A DNA stretch of 64,000 nucleotides from Dirofilaria immitis. Lineage: Eukaryota; Nematoda; Chromadorea; Rhabditida; Onchocercidae. The stretch is from contig JAKNDB010000068.1 of the NCBI GenBank assembly GCA_024305405.1, forward strand, positions 9,347,501 through 9,411,500, given 5' to 3'. A program made the translations under genes and the position numbers. Shown here one piece after another: positions 1 through 12,600 of this stretch (position 1 is its first letter; every line of letters begins with the position of its first letter). A model generated the notes under the pieces. The model was not told the origin of the DNA, searched no databases, and saw only the letters and a list, made by a program, of their open reading frames with translations.

Positions 1-3000
1 GGAAAATTGGAGAAAGAATGAATAGACTATTAATGGCATATATTTAATCATCTTAAACTTCATTTTACTTGCATCATTCTCCCAATATGTTACTGTGTTT
101 TGCTCCCTGTTGCTACGGAGTTTTCTAACCAGAAATTTTTATTGCTACAGTCTACTATTACTGCAACTTAATTAATCTAAAATTCCAAAAAAACATCAAG
201 ATATATCCTGACTCGTTCCTTTCGTTTATACTACTTTCTCCTATATTGCTTTATTTTGCTTAATTAGAAAACAAAAATACTACTGAAAAACAAATAATAC
301 TGATATTTGGACAAAAACTTGCCGTTTTCACGACTAATAAAACTGACCATTTTCCGAAGAAAAGTTGTTTCGTTCTTATTTAAATTGTCTTTATGATGTA
401 AAAATTCGATCTAAAATCAAAAAAATTTTTAAGGTATCAATATTACAATAATCCTTATCTCTTTTTCTCTTTTTAAGAACAAAGTTTTTGCATCTGCAAA
501 ATTGCTTCACAAAAAAACCCATCGGTAATTGGTGTATTACACTATCCAGCATATCAAATGTTAAAACATTTTGATGAATAGTAAAAAAATCAATTTTGGA
601 AATTACCTCGTCTGAGAAAATTTGCATCACAGTTTCCAATCCAGTTTCCGTTACCGCAGTAACCTTTTGCTCACTTACATCGACACTTGTGATTTTCGGT
701 TTATTAGTTTCCAGACTTCCCAAATCTAAAAAACCGAGATACAAAAATAAGGAAAAGTAACACTAAGTTGTGAAAACTTATCTCAATCGCACTAATTTAA
801 GAAAGAAACCTTCATATAAATTATCAACGTTATCCGAATCACTTCTGTTATTATGTTGGTCACTGTTTGCTGTAGTTTCATCGAAGTAAGAATCATTCGG
901 TAACATGATTTTTCTTGACTTACGTCTTCGTTTCTACAATAAATCAGAATGGAAAAGAATTTTATTTTTAGACAGCAATAAAAATTAGAAATTTCACGTG
1001 ACATATGAAAAAATACCTTTTCATTTGTACATCAACAGTTTTGGGCGTTATAATGGAATATGGAATGAGTGAATGAATCGTAGTACGTGGTAAAGCAAAG
1101 TGAAAATAAGTAGACAAAAAGCAACTCGAGAAATAACCATGGATGCGTTGTTGAGGTTGCATTATATGGTTTGGAGTAAATGGATCTGAAAAATGGGGAT
1201 GCATAACAAAACTATTCTCTACTATTCTCTAGTTGTCAAAAAGTATAAAAGATAATGGAAATCATGTTCATTGTATTTCTCTTTAACAGTGCAAGAGAAA
1301 TATAACTGCATCTTGCAGAAATTTGAAAAATTCAAAAATCCAGGCTTATCTGATTGACTAAAAATTCCATTCAAAATAAAATAACCTTCGATTGCAAGCC
1401 GTTTTCTGTTCCATCGTACGCATTCTTTTGACAAATATCCCTTCCTCCAACGTATTTGTATTAGTTCTTCAACAGGATGTTCAACAGCATAATAGCGGAA
1501 TAAACCAATCCAAAGTTCGCCGAAATTCCATTCTTCATTACTAGCATCAAAATCAGTATTCTAAAACGAACACAATAACTGCATGTAAAAATTATATTTT
1601 ATTTCCAGAATTAGAAAAGAAAAAACGAGCATACTATTTTCTCTATTTGACGTTCAAATAAGAGACTTTCATTATTCAGCAACAATATTTCTTCTTCATT
1701 CAGGATCTGCAAAGATTTCATTTGATTGGCAATGTAAAAAAAAGTAAGTATGGGTATTCTTTCTTATTAGACTTCATGTTTTTTGGATTTCGACAAAAAG
1801 AATCAGCTTTAATAAAATTTCTAGAAAAAATATAAATTTTTTGAAATAACTCACTTCGAAAACAAAAGGAAGTAATCCTTTGTGTTGCAGATAATGAATT
1901 AGTATAATATCGAAAGCAAATTTTGGTATACCACCCAATTGTATATTGGTTAACGAACAAAGCTACAAGAGTCAAATTTACCTTTTTGAATTTCGTTCTA
2001 CAAAAATGAAAAACAATCATAGCAAAGGTATCTGTTTCAAGGTTATGAAATTTTTTTGAAAATAATGAAATACATGGAAAACCCAATATTAGCAAATTCT
2101 AGCATATAGAAAACATTAATCTCAGCAGTTCATACATAACTGTAAGCTTCAAACAAATATCATACCTAGTCAAATCGACGAATTAAGTTTAATTCATTCA
2201 AATATGTACTATGTAAATAAAATGCATAAAAATGCAATAAAGAATATGTGTCAGGTGTAAATACACTTCTGCATGGTTTTAAGTGAAAAATATTTATGAC
2301 ATAAAAATGATTGCAATGCAAAAGCACAAAATCTGTTTATACCTCAGCCCATGAACGGAAGATGGTAGCAAGAATCTTGAATTGTGAGCAAATTGTACAA
2401 TATAAATTAATAAGCTGCGTAGCACGCTGCTGTCGTAGGCAATTTGTTGTAATAACAACTGCAACGGAGTTTATAATGCAGTGAATAGAAGGATCTGGAC
2501 GTTGAAAATCGGAAGTTATAGAATGGACAGTAAAGTCTTTTTCTGAAAAATAAAAATTTATGGCATAATTCAGAATACTAGCATATAATCAGGAAATTAA
2601 AAACTCAAAATGGAAAAAAATTTGAAGAGAAAATACCTCGTTTTGTATCATGTAGAACTTCCATGACCCGTGACAATGCATGACCAAGGGAGATTTCCAG
2701 CGGAAAATTCAATGCTAAATTTAAATTGCTATTCAGAGTCGCTAGTTTCGTCAGATATGAACCATAAACCATCAATGAATAATCTGTATTTTTGGAACAT
2801 GACAGCATAATCATAATAAGACGCCCAAAATTCTTAGAATTTTAATAAAATCAAACACATCCTATATAACTGCACATCATATTTTGCTTCCGATTAGTTT
2901 TAATAGTAAGATGAAAATAAGCAGTTATAAAATGCTATAATTTTTAACAGAATTTTTATATACATAAAACCAGAGGATTGGTAATAACTTTTAGTTAGTA

Positions 3001-6000
3001 TATGACTAAGTTAACATACGATTATGAAGTCAGAAAAAGCATACTTTGGTGAACTTCGCTTCGTAAAAAATGAGTTAACAAATTGGCGACTTGTGAACCG
3101 ATTTCATACTGTACATCCGTAAGTCTCATGAAAATATATAATTCTCGAATAATCTGCTCTATTTTGAACATTTGCTCTTTGGTTGGCCCTGGCAAACATT
3201 CCAATTTTTTAGGGATTCAGTCTTCTATAACTATATCTTATTAAATCAAAGAACTGTAGATCTATTGTGACTGTAGCAAATATGATTCACTATACGGAAA
3301 AAAGAGATTAATTATAAAAATTTAAAACAAATATGAAAGCTGTATTTTTATCTTCTAGCATAAAAAATTTTTAATACAAAAATACGATTATTTTGAATTT
3401 TAATAGTAACTAAAATGCTGACCTCTTTATTGTCAATATGTTCTCGGGATAAGAAATGCGCTACTGCTTGAGAAACTGAACAAATATGATATTGACATAA
3501 TCCACAATAATAGACAGCTCGTGGAAAACGTGAAGATTTCTTTTTCAGTGGATAAATGGACTGTTTTTCCAGGTAAGATAAAGAATATTTACTCACACAA
3601 TAAGGCAACTTTTCGCCTGAAGTAAAATATCTCAATGAATCGATCCATCATATTTTATTGAAATCTCTGTAAATACTGCAGATGATTCCAGTCAACAGCT
3701 CAATTTCAAGCAAGTTTCATATTCACCGCGAAAAAATGAGTCACGAGATATTCGCTCCAGCTGTTCAGCTAAATCAATAAGTGCCTTGCGTACTATTTCC
3801 GCAGATGTATTCTCATGTAACACAGCTGATGCACATATCTTGTATCCACCTCGAATTACTTGTTTAGGATCTTCCAATGGTCCGCAGCATTCAAACAAGA
3901 TGAGTTGAATAAAATCTTTTCCTTCTGGCTTTTCAATTTTGAGCTGAAATTTCACAAAATACGAAGTACAAAATGCATCTGATACTGGCAAAGTACTCTA
4001 ATAAAATGAATTTTTTTCGATCGAAACATTATGAAGATTACTATCAAATCAAAAATTTACTTCTATCTCACCATTTTGAACAAATTCATGCATCCCAGGA
4101 ATTAAATTAAGCCCATCAAAACAGTCTTTTCGGATCACAAGTGGACCGCTCTTTAACGGAACCTAAAGGAAATAATTTATTTTGAAGTGAAAACACCAAA
4201 TTAATGAACGGATAAAAAATGCAGAACATGAAATCAATTACTAAATTCAATATATGGAAGAACTCATGAACCAAATCATAAAATTAAAAATCAAACCTTG
4301 GTGGTGCACCGCTTCTTTTCTCTGCAAATGTTTATATCCATTTGAATGGATTTTGCACCCTGATAAATCCCGGAAGTTGTTTTATTGTTCCATCAGATTG
4401 ATTGTAATTATTTTGCATTTCAGAAACAATCAGTTTTTCAGTTGAATTACTACTAAATGAAGTAAGTTCACTTTTTACGGTAGCGACGTTATCAGTTTTC
4501 TCAGCAATAGCATTATTTATAAGTCTTTGCCCATTTAATTCGTTAGAAGCAGTTATACATTTCAGAACTTCATTTTTGATCAATGATGAAACTCGCAACT
4601 GCTTACTGAAATCATCACCCTGAAATGAATGAATTCAATTTCTTATGCTTTATTGTAAACTAGTTAAAAAACCATATATAATCATGGTATGAATGCAAAT
4701 ACATAACAGAACCAATGATAAAAGCACAAGAAATTTTTCAGATTTGAAATTTTTTTCAGATTTCCAAGAATAGCAAGTGCCTGTTTGGACACTGCTAGTT
4801 TGTTCAGCCGTGACCGCAACATACAGTTTTAGAACGAATAACAATTTCAATATGGAAAGGATTTAGGATAGAAACTATAAATAATATTAAAACTGTAAGA
4901 TTATTCTCTTTCCCATCTAATGCTTATTTGTTTACGCTACAACTAAAATTTTAGTATTTCAATATTTCAAGAGTATTCATTTCTTCAAACGATTTTGAAA
5001 TGAGATTACCGACTGATGAAAAAACTCCACAGAGCTTGAAGATATCCATTGCGCGTCATCAACATCACCTGCTTGTTCAACTAAAGCACATTCCATACCA
5101 GTTTCGAGATTCTGACTTCCTTCTTCGTCGCTTAATGATATCACATCCGGCTCACTACTGCTTGCCACAATACTTGCATACCTCTCATTTGTGGAAGCAT
5201 TTGCCGTAAGCGTTACAAAACGAAACTGCAAAGTATCTTTTGGAAGACAATTCTTATCTGTAAGTGTCGTAATAAATAAAATGAAAGAAGTGCAAGAAGT
5301 ATGTGAAAACAATGGTGCATCATTTTTATGCTAGAATAATGCGCGAAATATATCAATATAATGCAAAACTTATGGACCGAAGAATTTTTTAGCCTATTCT
5401 TTTTCTTTTGGCGTTTTTTGCGATCTGAACCAATATCAGAATACACCCAAAAATCACGGACTTTTGAATCCATTGCTGACGATATATCGTTGATTTTCCA
5501 GTTCAAATGGCTATCCTACGGATGAATTGGATTTTCGTAAAGCCAAACTGATTATCAAAATTACAAAAAGGTTCTTTTTAATACAGCTTGTAAAAAGATC
5601 AAAAATTTTCAAAAATTAAAATGCATTTTATCTGATGCAGAAAACATTTGATTACAGACATGTGATTAAGTTCACCTGGACCGACTGCATTCTCGTATGC
5701 ACAAAAACATCTTCGGGTCGGGTGAACTTATTTTCGCATTCAGTTAGAGGTGCGATAAGTGTACTGTTTGTTGTAGGAATACGTGGTGTTAGTCTTCTTC
5801 GAGAAATTTCTTTTAGTTTATTAATATTTTTCAAGATTTTTTGATTCTCCTAAAATGATGAGAGAAAATAGAAAATATAATTTATGAAAAACTAAATAGA
5901 GACTATTTATTTCAATAGATTCTAATATAATTACTTTCTACAATAATTTCTATTCACAACTTTGGGATTAGCTTGAATTCCGTATCTTAATAACCTTTTG

Positions 6001-6290
6001 ATTAAATTTGTTGTTCCAAAATAGGTATTTTGTTGTCAAAAATATATCGATAATACTTTTCAATCAATCATTTCAATTAACATGTTGCATTAGAACACTG
6101 TACTTACACTTCCCGCAGCACGCATTTGGAATTGAGTTTTATGAATTTGTTGAATGAATAATAAGATTATGGAAAATCATTTGGCCCTAATCGTAAATCA
6201 AAGATAAATTACCGTTGAAGTAGCATGTGAAATAATCGGAGCATCACTATTAATCTTTTCTTTTGCTTTTTCATCTGACCTAAAGGAGTG
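1..6290 (-). CDS. TUT4/TUT7-like terminal uridylyltransferase, N-terminal half (partial, multi-exon)
   Basis: This is the 5' part of a minus-strand gene that continues past the left edge. Recognised exons run from about 6213 down to 607. They encode a charged, Ser/Asp-rich N-terminus (5849 to about 5010 and about 4620-4363), then a C2H2-type finger near 3520-3420 (CGLC, then H-x4-H). A nucleotidyltransferase-like fold follows at about 2795-2370, with the WAEVCSL helix at about 2360 and 1930. A PAP-associated domain lies at about 1560-1080 (FGELWIGLFRYYA, then LAIEDPF). In TUT4/TUT7 this order is the N-terminal, catalytically dead module, and the active module follows CCHC knuckles; that half would lie outside the window. 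The Gly-Ser motif is present at 2763-2758, but the expected Asp-x-Asp is Asn-Leu-Asn at 2727-2719, so this copy should be inactive. Exon junctions that were tested keep phase. The first coding exon is not resolved. C. elegans relatives are the CID-1/PUP poly(U) polymerases, which act on RNA 3' ends. Confidence 0.8.
5965..6048 (+). repeat. Dispersed intronic repeat, copy 1
   Basis: About 80 bp inside the large 5' intron of the TUT-like gene. It closely matches 13971-14049: both share the TTGAATTCCGT start, the run TTTTGATTAAATTTGTTG and the end TTGTTGTCAAAAATATAT. Copy 1 has about 7 extra bases in the middle. Confidence 0.7.
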
Positions 6291-6686
6291 TGCTTCGAAT
6301 TACCCGAACGTTCTGCTATTGCCGTCGACCTTTTTTACTCACAAATTCCATTTTCTCAATAAATGAACAATATCCAGTCTCCTCCACCTTTTGTAAAATA
6401 AATCATTTCCCCAAGAAAAAAATCCAGACCGAATTGTCGCAAATCCAATGCATATTGTTACCCAATGCAAAATCTCATCCCAAGCAATTAGATTTTTAAC
6501 AGGAAAGTGGAACAGTCTTTACTTATGTCTGATGGATAGTGTAAAAAGCATTTCAAAAATCGATTTGTGATTTTATGTAAAAATTATTGAGAAAAAGTTT
6601 AGAAAAAGTTACAAAGAAGGAAGATAAATAAGGATGATTTATTATTAGGAACAGTTAAGATAAGGTGAGTGATTGCGTGCAACGTC
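6291..6686. promoter_or_regulatory. Divergent intergenic region between the TUT-like and SLC9C-like genes
   Basis: The two genes point away from each other, with about 400 bp between the last recognised 5' coding sequence of the TUT-like gene and the ATG of the exchanger. A shared bidirectional promoter is an inference from this layout. No clear TATA box or initiator was identified, and part of the stretch may be the unresolved first exon of the TUT-like gene. Confidence 0.3.
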
Positions 6687-9600
6687 ATGCTCGAATCGTT
6701 GCATATATTTTTGTTCCCATTTCTGGCTCTTGTTACCGGTCTTGTATTAGACGCTACAAATCGTCGAATTCGTTTCCTTCGTATACCCGATACTATTCTC
6801 ATTTTCTATTCGCGCTTGGCACAAGGTATCATCTCTCTTTTATTTTCAAATTATTCCATCCAAATGTACTTTTATGGATTTATCACATTTTTTACGCGTG
6901 ATAATACCTAATAATACTATTGTTTGCTTTTAATATCAACTATTTAATTAATTATATGCTGTTTTTGCTTCTTGATTAGTTGATTAGTTTTGTTTATGAA
7001 ATGGAATTTGAAGTTTTTTTCTCGAATTATTTCACGCAGTCAATTGAATGAAATGATTAAAATGCGTAGTCATCATGAAACGCTGAACTCTGGATTTTTG
7101 ACCTTCAACATCATTTCTATTGAAGAACGAAAAGTCAAATTAATAAATTGAAATTTGTCAAACAATAACTTGAATCGCGCACACTTTACCTTTAGGAATA
7201 TATTTCAGTTTTATTCTTCATTTGTTCTTCCCAGAAAGTTTCATGGCACACATTGATGAGACATACACGTGGAAAACCGTTGAACCAGGCATCGTTGTTG
7301 GAGTACGTTTATGATATCAATTATGACCAGTGATTCATGTTTACCGAATCGTACTGCACAAGAATTTCTTTTAGGGATAGAAGAAGCAAATATTCCGAGC
7401 AGTGTCAATTTTCTTTAGGTACTTTTACCGCTACTTATTTTTGAATCTGCGGTGAAAAGCAATTCACATTTGTTCTTTCGGAAGCAATGGCTATTATTCG
7501 CGTTGACCGCTACTGTCTATTTACTAACATTAATATTATACACAGCTCTAATGCTGCCATTCTTAAGGATTATGGACAATTGGAATGTATTCACGGTTGG
7601 TGTGATTGTCACTGAAATGATTTAAGTGAAAATAAAAATTAAAATAGAATTTTTAGATTTTATGCAAATTAATGTCAGATGAGGCAAACCTTCGGTGTTT
7701 TTGATATTATTGGAATGCAGCAAACAAAATCCGCTTAATCCTGATTTACGTATCTAGTTTTGACTTTTTTGACTTCACCACATTTTTTTTTCGAAATACT
7801 GATGGTTCTTTTGTGGTGGATTTCATAAAAGTCGGAAAAATGCGAAGTAGACTGGTATGATGACGAGTTTTATCTACTGTTCCAGAGCACTTATTTTTTC
7901 GAATAATTGAGATGAGTTTCTATCTAGATTGACAATGAGTTTCATTTATTAGCGAAACGATGGATGCTTTTCTATGCCTTTCTAAGTAGTCGCTTTAAAG
8001 ATAAGAGAATTCGGTTTTTATTGAGAAATATCGATAACGGTAAAAAAATGTACCTGCATCATGTAGCATATGTTAATATGAAACATCTAACTATAGACTG
8101 CTAGATGACTTCATTTAGACTAACATTCTCTGCTTGAATATTGACTAGGTCAACTATACTGGCTCATTTTGTAATCATTTTTCGCATAACTCTGAATAAT
8201 GATAATTTAAAATCATGTAGGTTATGTTAATGGGTGCAATTTTGGCTGCAACGGATCCTGTAGCAGTTGTTGCAATCCTAGAAGATATCGAGTGCTCCGC
8301 AGCGTATCAAAATATTAGTAGAGGGTGAATCGTTGCTCAACGATGGCCTCGCCATTTTCGTCTATCAAATTCTCCGCAGTTTTGTTCTGGTAGTTCTTTT
8401 CTGTTCACAATTTGCTCTTCAAATGTTTTGTTGCTTTCGAATTTGAAGTATTAAATACTTCATATCATATAATTATACCGAATGCACCAATTACATGACA
8501 TTTTAATGCATTATGCTAGCCATCTCCATTTCTTCTATTTCAGCAGTATTTTAGTGATCTTCCGTAGCACACTTCTAAATAAACCAAACTGTAGCATCAA
8601 GTATTAGAGTGGAAATCTTGTTGATATTTCATGAGAATCACTGTTTGATGATTAGTTCGTTCTTGAAAGTTATTTATTGGCTGTGTCTTGATTTCAGAAA
8701 GAAATAAATTTGCCATCGTATCCGTATACTTTTATACATTACGCAGCGATGTGCATAAGCTGTATCGTAATATCGCCATTACTGGGATATACAAGTGCTC
8801 ATATTACTGTTATGATTATACGGCATGGTATTAGCGAGGAAAAAAGAATTCAGGCTATTTATTATTTCTTCTTGTTACTTTTCATTGTAGTTTTATCATT
8901 GAGAAACGTAGCAAATGGACAAAGTTTTCTAAGAGATGTTGGTTGCCAAACTTACAAGATATCTTTAATGAGATTTTGGTAATTATCGTGGTTCCAAGCT
9001 CAATTCGAACTTTGTTCATTTCTTGATTGGAATGAAAATCTTACAAACTGTATCCAAAATATAAAATATCACCTTTTTCTCAATAAATCGTATCCAAAAT
9101 TTTCGCACTTTTAGATGTTTTTGGTGATTTCGGTGTATTTTGTATGGCAACTGGGTGAAGTAACCAAAGGATCGGCCGCTGTAGCCACCGTCTTTTACGG
9201 TGTTACGTTAAACTATCTTCGGTGACCGTTTCTTATCTCAATATTATGAATCAGAAAAATTCAACGACCTGCTGAAAAAATCCAAAAGTAGAAAAAGTTT
9301 GGGAAGCGTTTCCGTGCTACAGGACTTTATCTATTCATGGATTTTACATCGTTTCTGGAAATCCTGATAAAATCTTTAAAATTTTTTTTATTATACAGTG
9401 CATTTATTTGTAGAGAAAGATTAAATCCTAGAAGTGTAGAATTAACTTTACAAATTTGGACAGCATTCGGTTATTGGGCCAACTGTATCGTATTTATGTT
9501 CAGCGGTTATGCTATCGGTCTGCTGCTATTCAGTAATCCAGTTGAAGTAAATTCTTATGTGCCTTATGTCAGTTTCATGAATAACATTTCCTGAACATGC

Positions 9601-12600
9601 TATCAAAATACAAAATTTGGCTGCTAGTCGTTGAAGTTCTAGATTTTTGAATCGATCACTCTATAGAAGTAATCGACATTATTTCTCAGAGAATGAAGTG
9701 CTGAATTATGCTGTTCAGATCGATGTAATCTATCACTTAATCTCCGGCATACTGTTGTTTCCCATATCATTGGTGGCTCGCATGTTAGCATTGCTTGTGT
9801 TTCGTGAAGTCTGGAATGCACTCGGCACTTCCCATATTGTCTATGATACCGATTACGTTCTCTTGGCGTATGGCGGTCTAAAGGGAGCATTGGCACTCCT
9901 GCTGGTACATGAGTTTACCGAAAGTGTTCAGCATGATCCATACGCCAGTCGAGTTGGCGAGAAAGTGGTACTTTATGCGAGTTCCGCCGTTTTCGCTTGT
10001 TTGGTGATTCAGGTAGTCATTGTTGATCCCAACTACCTTCAACTAATCATTGCTCTTTATATTGCAATTAGGAATCAGTGCATGAGTATTAATTAACAAT
10101 CGATTTATTATTTTTCAACTTAAGCATATGTTTGATTACTTCAAACAAAAACAGTTTTCCTATCAAATAATAAACGCTTTTATTTGAAATCTAGTAAAAT
10201 ATTGAAAAATTACAGGGAATGACATTTTCATACATTACAAATCGTGAAGGTACAAATCGCCGATCACGTTACATTAAAGATTCAGAGAAGAACGTGGAAC
10301 GACATCTAAATCGTACTCTACGCACAAATATAGAAGCAATGCGTCGACAAACTGATTTTTATCTTACAGAGGCAAATTGGACCGTTGTTAATGAACAAAT
10401 CGAAGCTAACGTCTTCAAAGTAAATTGTTTTGGAATTTTTTTTGGAAAGCAAGTTTATATATGTATATATTATGTATGCATATATGATGAATGTTTAAAA
10501 TGGTTGGTTTTCATTTTTTAGAATGAATTACTTTGAACTACTTTATGCGCCTTTACTTTGAATTATGAGCGATGTGGCTAGCTATCAGACTCATGTATAC
10601 TTATGATAAAAGATATTGATAATTCATGATTTTTAGGGGTTTGCAAGTAATATCGGACAGTATTCGCGGGTGCAGACCAGTTTATATGATGAATCGGTGA
10701 AAAGCATTGACAGTCAGTCGGTTGACGAGTCACTTCTCATGGTTCCCTATCTCTTTTTTTCTGCACCATTTTTTGTTCTTTTTGGCATAACGAGAATCTC
10801 TTTTAAATTCTAGCTATTTCAAAAGTATGTTCTACCGAAATTTCTCTCACGTGATTGTAAGCTATCGCGGTTTCTCAGCAAAATAACTGTCTAAAATTTG
10901 GTAAACTTTTCTATAAAAATTAAATGTTGAAGCAAAGATTGAAATTTTTTTAACTGTAGAAAAAGACGACAGTGATGTTTGCACCAGTTACTACAGCATT
11001 CTTCTTGCTCGAGTATACAGCCTTTGGACTCTGGGTGCAATTTCCGGACGTGCAGCTCATTTAGTCATCAACCTCCTGGAACATGGTGTTGATGAAGGAA
11101 AATTAACACTAGCTGATTTCCGAGAGCACTTGAATTCTGCTGATAACAAGTGGTACCATCATCTTGAATTGAAGATCCTAACAATGTTGAGGGTTATGTC
11201 TTTAAAATTACTTTTTTAAAAAAATTATTCTCTCTTTTGAAAGAGAATTATTTTTCATTCTTCAGAAGTAGTATTTACTGGAGTATAAATTTAAAATCAA
11301 TAATGGATCTTCAGTAAATTTTGAATTTAAGTAAATAATTCATCACTCTATTATAATTATAAATAGTTTAAAACATCCAGTCTTCAAATTTTTCAGTATT
11401 GGATTGATACAAACACAAAATTGAATCGTCTAAATTGGATGGGCATTCCATTCTTATCTTATCCAATTCCTACTAATATTTCCGTTTTAAAACCAGTTCG
11501 ATCTTTAGAATGGTATGTATTTAGCATCAGAGAAATATTCTATTCAGTCTTATTTTGATTAAGTATCGTCGGTAACTATTTAACTATTTAATATACCGAC
11601 TTGTAGGACATGTTCAGGTATTAGATACTACTTTTTCACAGTTCTCTTCTTCACTATCGTTCTGTTTCTTACCTGATCTAATTTTTTAATTACAGGTGGT
11701 GTATATTTTCCGCATTTTTGGCTGTCATTCAATCTATCCTGATTGCATTTGTCATTTTTGGCAACCAACAGTGAGAACTGATATCAGCTATTCAGTCCTA
11801 ATGTTCACATTCCTAATCGCTTTCATTTTTTTATTGAAGAAGTGATACATTTTCATCGATTGCGGAAACCAACTTATCGTTTAGTGAGTTAGCCATTCAA
11901 GTTATTCACAATTTTCTGTTTTAATTGCATATCTAGCCATAAAACAGAGATTTGTTTTGATGTATTACAGTGACGATCACTGAAATATCGATTCGTACTA
12001 AATTTCTGGAAGTAACCGAGATCAGCAATAATACAGGCGTGAATAAGTGCTGCGTTAATTAAATTCGTCGAAATTTTATAATTTCTTGAGGAAGATCCTG
12101 GATTATAAATGGTGACTTCAGGAATTAAGTCGTCTGGATATGCGCTGCTTTGAAAGCATAAATCGTATTACCGTCGAATTCGTCCTATTTCTTGTTTATA
12201 TATCATTGATTATTAGCATTTGTGTCGTCCTATCAGTTATACTGGCCAAATATCCGGATGGTTCATGCATACATGATAACGGACAGTGGAGAGTATTATG
12301 TTAGTGTTGTCATTTCACTTTAGTTTTCCAGCTTTTCTGAATTGTTTTAAATCCAAAGAGAAGGAAACATCCAGAAGACGCAGTTTAATAAAACAATGAA
12401 ATTTTTTTGAAGAATCCGTGAATAAATCTTCCGGTATCTTCCAGAAAACTGGGTATCTTGGTCATCTTTTCTATGTTTTTTCTGAACCATGCATATTAAG
12501 CATTTCTACCTTTTACATCATGTAAATTATTCCATTGTAAAATTATTCTCAAGCCTTTGTCTTTTTGCACGATCTTATTTTCAGATGTATGTGAGACAAT

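Noticed and set aside
6790..6830. Possible one-T deletion in the first exchanger exon that would give a more typical LFALGT sequence.
   Set aside because: The frame as written joins the next exon in correct phase, so the case for a lesion is weak.
9210..9240. Apparent second frameshift in the exchanger (stop TGA after LNYLR).
   Set aside because: A normal intron from 9222 to 9413 joins in phase to RERLNPRSVEL and gives the expected family sequence, so no frameshift is needed.
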